From NCBI RefSeq assembly GCF_002362315.1, contig NZ_MTZV01000004.1, positions 1,550,001-1,614,000 of the forward strand: a stretch of 64,000 nt of DNA. Direction: 5' to 3'. A program made the translations under genes and the position numbers. The notes under the pieces are model-generated. The model was not told the DNA's origin and did no database searches. It saw only the letters and a list, made by a program, of their open reading frames with translations. Origin of the DNA: Paraburkholderia acidicola. Its GTDB lineage: Bacteria; Pseudomonadota; Gammaproteobacteria; Burkholderiales; Burkholderiaceae. The number at the start of each line of letters is the position of its first letter. The stretch's first letter is position 1. Shown here in pieces: positions 25,512-35,338 of this stretch.

Positions 25512-27893
25512 ATGACACTCGACATCACTCAGTTCTATCAGACGTTCTTCGACGAGGCCGACGAACTGCTCGCACAGATGGAGCAACTGCTGCTCGATCT
25601 GGACATCGCGCATCCGGACCCCGAAGACCTCGCGGCGATCTTTCGCGCGGCGCATTCGATCAAGGGCGGCGCGGCGACCTTCGGTTTCACCGCACTCACC
25701 GAGACGACGCACATTCTCGAGTCGCTGCTCGATCGCGCGCGCAATAACGAACTCGTGCTGCGCAAGGACATGATCGACACGTTCCTCGAAACCAAGGACG
25801 TGTTGTCGGGCCAGCTCGCGGCCTATCGCGCGAGCGCCGAGCCCGATGCGGCGACGGCGGCGGCGATCTGCGCGAAGCTCGACCGGTTGTACGCGGAGAG
25901 TCGCGAGGGCGATGCACAGTCTGAGTCTGCTGCGGTCGATGCAACTGCCGTGGACCCGTCCGCGCTAAACGCAGCGGCACAGCCCGTCGCCGAGGACGGT
26001 GCGAACGCGCCGCAACACGTCGTCGACCAGGCGCTAGAAGCCGCTGGCGAATGGGCGGGAGCGTGGGTCGAAGCACCGGCCTCGACCACGACAGAAATGT
26101 CGCCCGGAGCGCAAGGTGACAACACGGATATCAATGCCGTCTACAACGGAGCCGGCGGATCGTCTACCGCCGTGCCAGCAGACACACCAGCCGGATCGCA
26201 TTTGAAAATTACGCTGCGGGGCGTGGGGGAGAAGGACCAGGCATTGTTGATCGAAGAACTCGGCAACCTGGGGAGTATCGTCGGACAGGTGAAGAGCGGC
26301 AGCGAACTTGCGTTGTGGCTCGACACTGACGTCCCCTCCGACGACATCGTCGCTGTGTGCTGCTTCGTGATCGACGAGAGTCAGATCACGATCGGTCGCG
26401 GCGAAATGCCGGCGGACGACGTGCAGTTGGGCGAACCTGGAACGCCCGCCGCTGTCACGTCGCCGCCGGCGGCCGATGCAACCGATAGCACCGCTATCGC
26501 GCCGCAGGCTGTGCGCGATGAACCGGCACCGGTTGCCGCGCCGGCCGCTACGACCGAAGCCGCAGTCGCCTCCATGCTCGCCGTAGCCGCGGCAGCAGCG
26601 ACTCAAGCAAGCGCGCCGGCCGCAGCCACCAACACAACAGCTTCCGCAGAACCCGACCGCAAAGCCGCCCGCCCCGCCGCAGCTTCGAGCGCCGAAGGCA
26701 GCTCGATCCGCGTCGGCGTAGAGAAGGTCGATCAGTTGATCAACCTCGTCGGCGAACTGGTGATCACCCAGGCGATGCTCGCCGAAACCACCAGCACCTT
26801 CGACCCGGCATTGCACGACCGCCTGTTCAACGGCATGGCGCAGCTCGAGCGCAACGCGCGCGACTTGCAGGAAGCGGTGATGTCGATCCGCATGATGCCG
26901 ATGGATTACGTCTTCAGCCGTTTCCCGCGTCTTGTGCGCGATCTCGCGGCGAAGCTCGGTAAGGAAGTGGAGCTTGTCACCTTCGGTCAGGCAACCGAGC
27001 TGGACAAGAGTCTGATCGAACGCATCATCGATCCGCTCACGCACCTCGTGCGCAACAGCCTCGACCACGGCATCGAAACCGTCGAGGCACGTCGCGCCGC
27101 AGGCAAGGACGGCACCGGTCAACTGGTGCTGTCGGCGGCGCATCACGGCGGCAACATCGTGATCGAGGTCAGCGACGACGGCGCCGGTCTGCGCCGCGAC
27201 AAGATTCTCGCGAAGGCGATGAAGCAGGGCATGCAGGTCAGCGAGTCGATGACCGACGAGGAAGTGTGGAACCTGATCTTCATGCCGGGCTTCTCGACGG
27301 CGGAGCAGGTCACCGACGTATCGGGTCGCGGCGTCGGCATGGACGTCGTGAAGCGCAACATCCAGGCGATGGGCGGCCACGTCGAGATCACGTCGTACGC
27401 GGGCCGCGGCACGACGACGCGGATCGTGCTGCCGCTCACGCTGGCAATTCTTGACGGCATGTCGGTCAAGGTCGGCAGCGAGATCTTCATCCTGCCGCTG
27501 AACTTCGTGATGGAGTCGCTACAGCCGCGCGCCGAAGATATCTACACGATCGCGAACGGCGAACGCGTGGTGCGCGTGCGCGGCGAATACCTGCCGCTCG
27601 TCGCACTGCATGCGGTATTCACCGTCGAGGACGCACGCACCGATCCGACTCAGGGCATCGTCACGATCATGCAGGCGGAGGGGCGTCGCTTCGCGATGTT
27701 GATCGACGAACTGGTCGGACAGCAGCAGGTCGTCGTGAAGAACCTCGAAACGAATTACCGCAAGGTGCATGGCATTTCCGCTGCCACGATTCTCGGCGAC
27801 GGCAGCGTCGCACTGATCGTGGACGTGGCCGCATTGAACCGCGAGAAGCGCACCGCGCATGGCGCACATAGCGACCTTGCCGCACTCGCATGA
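25512..27893 (+). CDS. cheA: chemotaxis histidine kinase CheA
   Basis: 793 residues. HPt domain 1-105 with phospho-His48 (AAHSIKGGA). A low-complexity Ala/Pro linker (about 130-230), then a P2-like domain (about 231-300: LKITLRGVGEKDQALLIEEL). A second long Ala-rich linker runs to about 395. The P3 dimerisation helices start at VGVEKVDQLINLVGELVITQ, the ATPase domain has HLVRNSLDHGIE (N box), DDGAGL and GRGVGMDVVKRN, and a CheW-like domain forms the end (about 650-780). It relays receptor signals to CheY and CheB. Longer than E. coli CheA mainly because of the linkers. Confidence 0.97.
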   Translation: MTLDITQFYQTFFDEADELLAQMEQLLLDLDIAHPDPEDLAAIFRAAHSIKGGAATFGFTALTETTHILESLLDRARNNELVLRKDMIDTFLETKDVLSGQLAAYRASAEPDAATAAAICAKLDRLYAESREGDAQSESAAVDATAVDPSALNAAAQPVAEDGANAPQHVVDQALEAAGEWAGAWVEAPASTTTEMSPGAQGDNTDINAVYNGAGGSSTAVPADTPAGSHLKITLRGVGEKDQALLIEELGNLGSIVGQVKSGSELALWLDTDVPSDDIVAVCCFVIDESQITIGRGEMPADDVQLGEPGTPAAVTSPPAADATDSTAIAPQAVRDEPAPVAAPAATTEAAVASMLAVAAAAATQASAPAAATNTTASAEPDRKAARPAAASSAEGSSIRVGVEKVDQLINLVGELVITQAMLAETTSTFDPALHDRLFNGMAQLERNARDLQEAVMSIRMMPMDYVFSRFPRLVRDLAAKLGKEVELVTFGQATELDKSLIERIIDPLTHLVRNSLDHGIETVEARRAAGKDGTGQLVLSAAHHGGNIVIEVSDDGAGLRRDKILAKAMKQGMQVSESMTDEEVWNLIFMPGFSTAEQVTDVSGRGVGMDVVKRNIQAMGGHVEITSYAGRGTTTRIVLPLTLAILDGMSVKVGSEIFILPLNFVMESLQPRAEDIYTIANGERVVRVRGEYLPLVALHAVFTVEDARTDPTQGIVTIMQAEGRRFAMLIDELVGQQQVVVKNLETNYRKVHGISAATILGDGSVALIVDVAALNREKRTAHGAHSDLAALA

Positions 27894-27971
27894 ATGCGGC
27901 AGTAAAGCGACAAAGCGGCAAAACGACAGAGCGAACCTTAATCAATTTTTCCCAACTGCTTGGGGGCTAAC

Positions 27972-28502
27972 GTGGCAGAAGTCCAATCCATTCATTCGAG
28001 CCAGTCGAACAGCGCAGCGAGCCGACGGCACGCGCAGCAGGCCGACGCGGGCGGTCAGGAATTTCTGGTCTTCACGCTCGGCGCCGAGGAATACGGCATC
28101 GACATTCTCAAGGTGCAGGAGATTCGCGGCTACGACAACGTGACGCGCATCGCGAACGCGCCGGAATTCATCAAAGGCGTGATCAACCTGCGCGGCATCA
28201 TCGTGCCGATCGTCGACATGCGCATCAAGTTTCATCTGGGCCGCGTCGAGTACGACCATCAGACGGTGGTGATCATCCTGAACGTGGCGCACCGCGTGCT
28301 TGGCATGGTGGTCGACGGCGTGTCCGATGTGTTGACGCTCGCAGCCGACCAGATCATGCCCGCGCCCGAATTCGGCGCGACGCTGAACACCGAGTATCTG
28401 ACGGGGCTCGGCACGGTCGACGGCCGCATGCTGATCCTGATGGACATCGAAAAGCTGATGACGAGCCGCGAAATGGCGCTCACCGACGCACTGAGCGAGT
28501 AA
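27972..28502 (+). CDS. cheW: chemotaxis adaptor CheW
   Basis: 176 residues from GTG 27972, with GGGGG just upstream. One CheW domain (about 30-165: [20 protein letters not shown], then [18 protein letters not shown]). It couples receptors to CheA in the polar array. A polar Ser/Gln-rich N-terminal extension of about 25 residues precedes the domain. Confidence 0.96.
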   Translation: MAEVQSIHSSQSNSAASRRHAQQADAGGQEFLVFTLGAEEYGIDILKVQEIRGYDNVTRIANAPEFIKGVINLRGIIVPIVDMRIKFHLGRVEYDHQTVVIILNVAHRVLGMVVDGVSDVLTLAADQIMPAPEFGATLNTEYLTGLGTVDGRMLILMDIEKLMTSREMALTDALSE

Positions 28503-28554
28503 GCAGACCTCGCAGCTGAAGCACGCATAAGACACACACAAAGGAGAAACGACG

Positions 28555-30450
28555 ATGCTGGGCAGATGGTCGATCCGCACGACGCTAACCGCGGTCGGCG
28601 TCATTCTCGTTGCGCTGACGGTTGCCGTCGGCGCACTCGGACTGGTCGCGCTGCAACGCGCGAACCAGTCGCTCGAGCAGATCGCCGGCAGCGATCTGGT
28701 CGCGATGCGTTCGCTGAACGACGCGTCGTCTTACCTGCTGCGCTCGCGCGTGACGCTCGATCGCGTCACCGGCCTGATCGCCGCCGGTGAAATGGAGCAG
28801 GCCAAGACCGCGCTCGACCGCGGGCAGGATCTGCTCGGCAAATCGAATGAAAACTGGCAGGCGTTTCTCGCCACGCCGCGCCGAGGTGCCGATCAGTCGC
28901 TGATCGATGCGGTCAGTGCGCGTCGCGCGACGCTGCTGCACGACGGCGTCGAGCCGGAGTTCGTCGCGCTGCGTGCCAGCGACACCACCAGCTACCACGC
29001 GATCGCCGACACGAAGATCAGCCCGATGTTTGTCGACTACGACAACGCCGCGACGCCGGTCGTCAAGGCATTACAGGATCATGCGCAACGGCAGCAGTCC
29101 GACACCGCCGCGCAGATCGGGCTGATGAAGATGCTGATTATCGGTGTGACGGTGTTCGCACTGGTGATGGTCGTCGTGATCCGCTTTGCGCTGCGCGGAC
29201 TGATCGTGCAACCGCTGAACGACGCGACTGTCTGCTTCGAGCGAATCGCTGCCGGCGATCTCTCGCAGCGCGTCGACGTGTACAGCCGCAACGAGATCGG
29301 GCGTCTGTTCGGCGGAATCAAGCAGATGCAGGAAAGCCTCGTGACGATGGTGAAAGCGGTCCATACGAGCACCGAATCGATCGACACCGGCGCACGCGAA
29401 ATCGCGATGGGCAACACCGACCTGTCGCAGCGTACCGAGCAGCAGGCGGCCTCGCTGCAAGAGACTGCGTCGAGCATGGAGCAACTGACGGGCACGGTGC
29501 GGCAGAACGCGGAGAACGCGCGGCAGGCGAGCCAGCTCGCCGTCAATGCGTCGGATATCGCGACGCGCGGCGGTGACGTCGTGAATCAGGTCGTGCATAC
29601 GATGCAGGACATCGCGTCGAGTTCGAACAAGGTCGTCGACATCATCGGGGTGATCGAAGGGATCGCGTTCCAGACGAACATCCTCGCGCTGAATGCCGCA
29701 GTGGAAGCGGCGCGTGCCGGCGAACAGGGACGCGGCTTCGCCGTGGTGGCCGGCGAGGTGCGCAGCCTCGCGCAACGCAGCGCGAGCGCGGCGAAGGAGA
29801 TCAAGGAGCTGATCGGCGATTCGGTCGACAAGGTGCGGAGCGGTTCCGCGCTCGTCGGTCGTGCCGGCACGACGATGGAAGAGATCGTGCAGGCCGTGCG
29901 CCGGGTCACCGACATCATGGGCGAGATCAGCGCCGCGTCCGAAGAACAATCGACAGGTATCGAGCAGGTCAATCGCGCGGTCACGCAGATGGATGAAGTG
30001 ACGCAGCAGAACGCGGCGCTCGTCGAAGAGGCCGCGGCTGCCGCTGCATCGCTCGAGGAGCAGACGCGGCAACTGCAGACCGTCGTCGGTGGCTGGCGTG
30101 TGGGTGGGAGCGGGAGCGAACGAACGCTGCGCCCCACAAGCGCCATTCGCAGTCACACGGTGGCCGCAGTAACTGGGCCGGCTCACGGCGGCGTGCGTCC
30201 GGCGTTGGCGAGCCATGTGGGCACGCCGGCGATATCGGCAGCAGCGAGCGCGACGCACGCAATCGGAACCGCAGCGAAACCGGTAAGCGCACCGGCTGCG
30301 TTTGCGAGCACAACCGCATCGACGAAACCGGACGGCGCATCGCGTAGCGAGCCCGCGCTCAGACCGAAGAGCCTGCCCGCGGAGACACTGAAGCGCCCGG
30401 CTCCGGCCGGTTCGACGGCCAGCGCAGACGCAGACTGGGAAACGTTCTAG
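28555..30450 (+). CDS. methyl-accepting chemotaxis protein (Tar/Tsr type)
   Basis: 631 residues. TM1 about 11-32, a periplasmic four-helix Tar-like ligand domain (33-188), TM2 about 190-211, HAMP (212-265) and the methyl-accepting signalling domain with the hairpin tip [20 protein letters not shown]. After about residue 510 comes an Ala/Thr/Pro-rich tether ending in DWETF, like the NWETF pentapeptide that recruits CheR and CheB in E. coli Tar. It is the receptor of the operon. AAGGAG precedes the ATG. Ligand unknown. Confidence 0.95.
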   Translation: MLGRWSIRTTLTAVGVILVALTVAVGALGLVALQRANQSLEQIAGSDLVAMRSLNDASSYLLRSRVTLDRVTGLIAAGEMEQAKTALDRGQDLLGKSNENWQAFLATPRRGADQSLIDAVSARRATLLHDGVEPEFVALRASDTTSYHAIADTKISPMFVDYDNAATPVVKALQDHAQRQQSDTAAQIGLMKMLIIGVTVFALVMVVVIRFALRGLIVQPLNDATVCFERIAAGDLSQRVDVYSRNEIGRLFGGIKQMQESLVTMVKAVHTSTESIDTGAREIAMGNTDLSQRTEQQAASLQETASSMEQLTGTVRQNAENARQASQLAVNASDIATRGGDVVNQVVHTMQDIASSSNKVVDIIGVIEGIAFQTNILALNAAVEAARAGEQGRGFAVVAGEVRSLAQRSASAAKEIKELIGDSVDKVRSGSALVGRAGTTMEEIVQAVRRVTDIMGEISAASEEQSTGIEQVNRAVTQMDEVTQQNAALVEEAAAAAASLEEQTRQLQTVVGGWRVGGSGSERTLRPTSAIRSHTVAAVTGPAHGGVRPALASHVGTPAISAAASATHAIGTAAKPVSAPAAFASTTASTKPDGASRSEPALRPKSLPAETLKRPAPAGSTASADADWETF

Positions 30451-30597
30451 GACAGGATGAAGCGGTATGCGGACCCCACGCACCTCACCCGATGATGGGC
30501 GGCTCACCGAAGCATGCTCATACAGCATGCCGGGAGTCGGCCGTCTGCGCGCGGTTTGCGTAGTGGTCCGCGCATCGCAACGCAGGCGGACCACGCG

Positions 30598-31563
30598 ATG
30601 AAACTGACGCGCACACCGTCCCGCCCCGATCCCAGCGAAGCGCCGCGCACCGCCGAGTCCGCACGCGACTTCGAATTCACCTCCGCGGATTTCGCACGCA
30701 TTCGCGAGCTGATTTATCTGCGCGCCGGCATCTCGCTGTCCGACCACAAGCGCGACATGGCGTACAGCCGTCTCGCGCGACGCCTGCGCGCGCGCGGCTT
30801 CGGCAACTTCCGGCAATACCTCGACTTACTGGAGTCCGATACCGATCCCGCCGAATGGGAGGCGTTCACCAACGCACTCACGACGAACCTCACCGCGTTC
30901 TTCCGCGAAGCGCATCACTTTCCGGTCCTCGCCGACTTCGCGATGCAGCGCCCGGCGCCGGTCTCGGTGTGGTGTTCGGCCGCATCGACCGGCGAGGAAC
31001 CGTATTCGATTGCGATGACGCTGATCGAAGCGCTCGGCGAACAGGCCGCACGCCAGGCGAGCGTGCTCGCCACCGACGTCGATACGCAGGTACTCGCCAA
31101 GGCCGAGGCTGCGGTGTATCAGCTGGAGCAGGTCACGCATCTTGCGCCGGAGCGGCTCAAGCGTTTCTTCCTGAAAGGCACCGGCGCGCATGCGGGCCTC
31201 GTGAAGGTGCGCCCGGAAGTGCGCGCGATGGTTCGCTTCGAACGGCTCAATCTCACCGATCGCGATTACGCACTGCGCACGCCGTTCGATGCGATTTTCT
31301 GCCGCAACGTGATGATCTATTTCGACAAACCGACGCAGGCGCAGGTACTGGCCCGCTTCGAGCCGCTGTTGAAGCCGGGCGGTTTGCTGTTTGCCGGCCA
31401 CTCGGAGAACTTCACCTATGTGAGCCAGGCGTTCCGCCTGCGCGGCCAGACCGTCTACGAATTGACCCGCGACGGCGGTGCATCGCATCGGGCCGCTACG
31501 CATCGTCGTCTGGACCACGCCGCAGGTTCCGCCGATGCTGCACCAAGCGGGGTGAGCGCATGA
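30598..31563 (+). CDS. cheR: chemotaxis methyltransferase CheR
   Basis: 321 residues from ATG 30598. N-terminal helical domain (about 20-90: [20 protein letters not shown]) and SAM-dependent C-terminal domain with [23 protein letters not shown] and [12 protein letters not shown]. It methylates glutamates of the receptor. The stop overlaps the cheD start (ATGA). Its C-terminal end after about 295 is polar and probably disordered. Confidence 0.96.
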   Translation: MKLTRTPSRPDPSEAPRTAESARDFEFTSADFARIRELIYLRAGISLSDHKRDMAYSRLARRLRARGFGNFRQYLDLLESDTDPAEWEAFTNALTTNLTAFFREAHHFPVLADFAMQRPAPVSVWCSAASTGEEPYSIAMTLIEALGEQAARQASVLATDVDTQVLAKAEAAVYQLEQVTHLAPERLKRFFLKGTGAHAGLVKVRPEVRAMVRFERLNLTDRDYALRTPFDAIFCRNVMIYFDKPTQAQVLARFEPLLKPGGLLFAGHSENFTYVSQAFRLRGQTVYELTRDGGASHRAATHRRLDHAAGSADAAPSGVSA

Positions 31564-32342
31564 GCACCGCACTGCCGATCGCGACAAACCTCTATTACGA
31601 CAACCATTTCAAGCGCCCCGGCGTGAAGCTGCTGCCGAACGAGTTCTTCATGACAGGCGAGGACATGGTGCTCGTCACCGTGCTCGGCTCGTGCGTCGCT
31701 GCGTGCATTCAGGATCGCAGCGCGGGCATCGGCGGAATGAATCACTTCATGCTCCCCGACGACGGCGCCGACGTCGCGCAGGCTGCCTCGGATGCGATGC
31801 GCTACGGCGCCTACGCCATGGAAGTGCTGATCAACGAAATGATCAAGGCCGGCGGCCGGCGCGAACGGCTGGAGGCGAAGGTGTTCGGCGGCGCGGCCGT
31901 GCTGGCGGGCATGACGACGATGAACATCGGCGACCGCAATTCGGCCTTCGTGCGCCGCTACCTTGCACTCGAGAAGATTCCAATTCTTGCCGAAGACCTG
32001 CAGGGCGAGCATCCGCGCAAGGTGGCGTTCATGCCGCGCACGGGCCAGGTGATGGTGAAGAAGCTGCGGCTGCAACAGGAGGCGCGCGTCGCCGAGCGCG
32101 AACAGGTACTCGCGCGGCAGACCGCCGAGGCACGCGCCGAACGTCTCGCGCGGGCGCGCGAACGCGTCGAGCTATTTGCGAGCCCGGCACCGCGACCGCG
32201 TGTCGAACTGTTTGGCAACGCAGCAGGCAGCACTCAGAGCGGCAATCCGGGCAGCACCACCAAACCGCGCATCGAACTGTTCGGCAGCAGCGGTAGCAAG
32301 CCCGATCAATCCAGCAACGCCAGAACGGCCGAGGAGGCGTGA
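31560..32342 (+). CDS. cheD: chemoreceptor glutamine deamidase CheD with repeated C-terminal tail
   Basis: 260 residues, against about 160-200 in most CheD proteins. The catalytic core is intact: [12 protein letters not shown] (nucleophile Cys in GSCV) and GGMNHFMLP with the His. It deamidates receptor glutamines and can interact with CheC/CheY systems; no cheC is present here. Residues 170-200 are a charged helix. The tail then carries three copies of a short motif, RVELF (202-206), RVELFG (214-219) and RIELFG (237-242). Starts at ATG 31560 (overlap with cheR) and ends overlapping cheB (GTGA). Confidence 0.93.
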   Translation: MSTALPIATNLYYDNHFKRPGVKLLPNEFFMTGEDMVLVTVLGSCVAACIQDRSAGIGGMNHFMLPDDGADVAQAASDAMRYGAYAMEVLINEMIKAGGRRERLEAKVFGGAAVLAGMTTMNIGDRNSAFVRRYLALEKIPILAEDLQGEHPRKVAFMPRTGQVMVKKLRLQQEARVAEREQVLARQTAEARAERLARARERVELFASPAPRPRVELFGNAAGSTQSGNPGSTTKPRIELFGSSGSKPDQSSNARTAEEA

Positions 32343-33451
32343 GCGCTGTGCAAAAGATCAAGGTCCTGTGCGTCGACGATTCGGCGCTGATTCGCAGCCT
32401 GATGACGGAGATCATCAACGGCCAGCCGGACATGACGGTCGTCGCGACGGCGCCCGATCCGCTCGTCGCGCGCGAACTCATCAAGCAGCACAACCCGGAC
32501 GTGCTGACGCTCGATGTTGAAATGCCGCGCATGGATGGTCTCGACTTCCTCGAAAAGCTGATGCGTCTGCGGCCGATGCCGGTGGTAATGGTGTCGTCGC
32601 TGACCGAACGCGGTTCGGAAATCACGTTGCGCGCACTCGAACTCGGTGCCGTCGATTTCGTCACGAAACCGCGTGTCGGTATCCGCGACGGCATGCTCGA
32701 CTACGCGGAAAAACTCGCCGACAAGGTGCGTGCAGCGGCACGTGCGCGCGTGCGGCAACGCGTGGTGCAGACGCCTGCAAGCACGAACCCCTCAGATGCA
32801 ACCAGCGCCGCACAGGCGCCCAAACTCGCGCCGCTCTTCAACAATCCGCTGGTGAGTACCGAGAAGCTGATCATCGTTGGCGCATCGACGGGCGGTACCG
32901 AAGCGATCCGCGAAGTGCTGCTGCCGTTGCCGCCCGATGCGCCCGCGGTGCTGATCGCGCAGCATATGCCGCCCGGTTTCACGAAATCTTTTGCACAGCG
33001 GCTCAATGGTTTGTGCCGGATTACCGTTAAAGAAGCAGAGCACGGCGAACGCGTGCTGCCGGGTCATGCGTATATCGCGCCCGGCCACGCGCATTTGCTG
33101 CTGGCGAGAAGCGGGGCGAACTACATCGCGCATCTGTCGGACGAGCCGCCAGTGAACCGGCATCGGCCGTCGGTGGATGTGCTGTTTCGCTCGGCCGCGC
33201 AGCATGCGGGCAAGAATGCGGTCGGTGTGATCCTGACCGGCATGGGCCGCGACGGTGCGGCCGGGCTGCTCGATATGAAACAGGCGGGCGCGTACACATT
33301 TGCCCAGGACGAAGCGAGCTGTATCGTCTTCGGCATGCCGCGCGAAGCGATCGCGCTCGGCGCCGCCGACGAAGTCGCCGCGCTGACCGACATGAGCCGC
33401 CGCGTGATGGCGTGTCTCGCTGCGATGGGCGAGCGTGTGCAGCGCGTATGA
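32339..33451 (+). CDS. cheB: chemotaxis methylesterase / response regulator CheB
   Basis: 370 residues from GTG 32339. Receiver domain (1-125) with D59 in [12 protein letters not shown], a linker (about 140-170), and an esterase domain with the S183 (GASTGGTEA), H209 (AQHMPPGF) and D305 (GMGRDGAAG) triad. Phosphorylated CheB removes methyl groups from receptors. Its start overlaps the cheD stop by 4 bases. Confidence 0.97.
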   Translation: MSAVQKIKVLCVDDSALIRSLMTEIINGQPDMTVVATAPDPLVARELIKQHNPDVLTLDVEMPRMDGLDFLEKLMRLRPMPVVMVSSLTERGSEITLRALELGAVDFVTKPRVGIRDGMLDYAEKLADKVRAAARARVRQRVVQTPASTNPSDATSAAQAPKLAPLFNNPLVSTEKLIIVGASTGGTEAIREVLLPLPPDAPAVLIAQHMPPGFTKSFAQRLNGLCRITVKEAEHGERVLPGHAYIAPGHAHLLLARSGANYIAHLSDEPPVNRHRPSVDVLFRSAAQHAGKNAVGVILTGMGRDGAAGLLDMKQAGAYTFAQDEASCIVFGMPREAIALGAADEVAALTDMSRRVMACLAAMGERVQRV

Positions 33452-33513
33452 TGCGGGCCGATTGAAGCGGCGGCAGCGTGCCGCACGAACTGGATTTGCG
33501 AAAGGGAATGGCT

Positions 33514-33909
33514 ATGGATAAGGGAATGAAGATTCTGGTCGTGGACGACTTTCCGACGATGCGCCGGATCGTGCGCAACCTGCTCAAGGAGCTCGGTTAC
33601 GGCAACGTCGACGAAGCCGAGGATGGCATGGCGGGCCTCGCCCGTCTGCGCAGCGGCACGTACGACTTCGTGATCTCCGACTGGAACATGCCGAACCTCG
33701 ACGGCCTCGCGATGTTGAAGGCGATCCGCGCCGATGCGGGCCTGGCGCACCTGCCGGTGCTGATGGTGACCGCCGAGTCGAAAAAGGAAAACATCATCGC
33801 GGCTGCGCAGGCCGGCGCGAGCGGCTATGTCGTGAAGCCGTTCACCGCGGCGACGCTCGATGAGAAGGTGAACAAGATCCTCGAAAAGATGGCCAAAGCC
33901 GGGAGCTGA
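33514..33909 (+). CDS. cheY: chemotaxis response regulator CheY (motor-binding copy)
   Basis: 131 residues from ATG 33514 (AAGGGA 6 bases upstream); ATG 33508 is close but leaves too little space. It is very close to enterobacterial Che[22 protein letters not shown]56 in [31 protein letters not shown] and the Lys in VVKPFT. CheY-P binds FliM and switches motor rotation. It is followed after one base by cheZ, its phosphatase. Confidence 0.97.
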   Translation: MDKGMKILVVDDFPTMRRIVRNLLKELGYGNVDEAEDGMAGLARLRSGTYDFVISDWNMPNLDGLAMLKAIRADAGLAHLPVLMVTAESKKENIIAAAQAGASGYVVKPFTAATLDEKVNKILEKMAKAGS

Positions 33910-33910
33910 C

Positions 33911-34639
33911 TTGAACCAGCCGAGCAACGCGTCAGGCTTCGACCTGAAAGAAGACAGCGGCGGCGACTTCGCAAGCGACCGCATCCTGGCCCGCATCGGG
34001 CAGCTCACGCGCACGCTGCGCGACTCGATGCGCGAGCTGGGGCTCGACAAGCACGTCGAGCGCGCGGCCGAAGCGGTGCCGGACGCACGCGACCGTCTGA
34101 AGTACGTCGCCACGATGACCGAACAGGCCGCCGAGCGCGTGCTGACCGCGATCGAAGTCGCCAAGCCGATTCAGGAGCAACTGCAGCGCGATGCGGGCAA
34201 GCTCGATGCGCGCTGGGCCGAGTGGTACGCCGCACCGATCGAACGCGATGAAGTGCGCGCGTTGATGAGCGATACGCGTGGCTTTCTGAGCGCGTTGCCG
34301 GAGTCGACCGGCGCGACCAACGCGCAGTTGCTGGAAATCATGCTCGCGCAGGACTTTCAGGATCTTACTGGCCAGGTGATCAAGAAGATCATGGACGTGG
34401 TCTATCTGATTGAGCAGCAACTGCTCGGTGTGCTGGTCGAGAACATCGCACCTGAACGGCGCGAGCAGTTCGCGGCGACGGCCGCCGCGCTGGTCGCGGC
34501 GCACCCGGCAGACCACGCAGGCGCCGCCGGTCCGACCGAAACGCTGGTAAACGGTCCGCAGATCAATCCGGAAGGCAAGCCCGATGTGATGCAGGATCAG
34601 GCGCAGGTCGACGATCTGCTCGCGAGCCTCGGCTTCTGA
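33911..34639 (+). CDS. cheZ: CheY-P phosphatase CheZ
   Basis: 242 residues from TTG 33911, with GGGAG inside the end of cheY. A long helical hairpin with the active-site segment AQDFQDLTGQVIKKIMDVV (146-164), and the C-terminal CheY-binding helix QVDDLLASLGF at the very end, joined by a flexible Pro/Gly linker. It ends chemotactic signalling by dephosphorylating CheY. Last gene of the motA-cheZ operon. Confidence 0.96.
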   Translation: MNQPSNASGFDLKEDSGGDFASDRILARIGQLTRTLRDSMRELGLDKHVERAAEAVPDARDRLKYVATMTEQAAERVLTAIEVAKPIQEQLQRDAGKLDARWAEWYAAPIERDEVRALMSDTRGFLSALPESTGATNAQLLEIMLAQDFQDLTGQVIKKIMDVVYLIEQQLLGVLVENIAPERREQFAATAAALVAAHPADHAGAAGPTETLVNGPQINPEGKPDVMQDQAQVDDLLASLGF

Positions 34640-34712
34640 CGTCCATACGATTCCTTACCGACGCGCTGCACTACTGCGTAATCCGCTCAGGCACAGGCAT
34701 ACTACGGGCACG

Positions 34713-34743
34713 CGCACCGGGGCTGAGAGACCGGTGCGGTTTT
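34713..34743 (+). terminator. terminator candidate after cheZ
   Basis: CGCACCGG (34713-34720) and CCGGTGCG (34731-34738) form an 8-bp stem with a 10-base loop, followed by GTTTTC. The T-run is short. It lies 75 bases after the cheZ stop. Confidence 0.55.
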
Positions 34744-34802
34744 CACGTCGCGCACGCGCCGATGACACGGCCCCGCGACAGACGATCAGGAGGAGTCTGG
34801 CC

Positions 34803-35321
34803 ATGTCGAGCCGTATTTTCCGCGCCGTCATCGTGACGACGCTCGGAACCAGCCTTGTGCTGTCCGCCGTTCCTGCCGCGCACGCAGCGCTGGGCGGCAG
34901 TCCCATGACCCCGCCCGACGGTTCGACCGTTAGCACGCGGGTCATGCATTCCACATCGTCGGCGGCGTCGGCAGCTTCGTCTTCGGTGTCGTCCACTGCG
35001 GTTGCGTCGTACACCGTGCGTGAGACGACGCTCGGCAGCGGTACGGTCGTGCGCGAGTATCTGTCGCAGGCGGGCACGGTCTTCGGGATCGCGTGGAGCG
35101 GACCGCAGATGCCCGATCTCAACAGCCTGCTAGGCACTTATTTCCCACAGTATGTCGATGGCCTGACGGCAGCGCGCGCCGCACGCGGCGGCCGCGGACC
35201 GGCGTCGGTGCAGAGCGACAATCTCGTCGTGCAATCGGGCGGCCATATGGGCGCGTTCGCAGGCAACGCGTGGCTGCCGCAGGCGCTGCCTGCTGGCGTC
35301 AGCGGCTCCGACATCCAGTGA
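34803..35321 (+). CDS. DUF2844-type secreted protein
   Basis: 172 residues from ATG 34803, with a strong AGGAGGA site. A clear signal peptide (RIFRAVIVTTLGTSLVLSAV, cleavage after AHA at about 28) starts the mature part ALGGSPMTPPDG. A Ser/Ala-rich stretch leads to YTVRETTLGSGTVVREYLS and VFGIAWSGPQMPDLNSLLG, which I recognise as DUF2844. No function is known. It is coupled to the DUF3443 lipoprotein gene 17 bases downstream, so the two probably act together in the envelope. Confidence 0.8.
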   Translation: MSSRIFRAVIVTTLGTSLVLSAVPAAHAALGGSPMTPPDGSTVSTRVMHSTSSAASAASSSVSSTAVASYTVRETTLGSGTVVREYLSQAGTVFGIAWSGPQMPDLNSLLGTYFPQYVDGLTAARAARGGRGPASVQSDNLVVQSGGHMGAFAGNAWLPQALPAGVSGSDIQ

Positions 35322-35338
35322 CCGGCGGGAGACAGACA

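Noticed and set aside
26034-27380. 448-codon open frame antisense to cheA
   Set aside because: A shadow frame of a GC-rich gene with strong codon bias; Arg/His/Asp-rich composition, no recognisable domain, and cheA is certain.
30855-31559. Apparent 5' extension of cheD within cheR
   Set aside because: Low-complexity Arg/Gly translation of another frame; the CheD family start is ATG 31560 overlapping the cheR stop.
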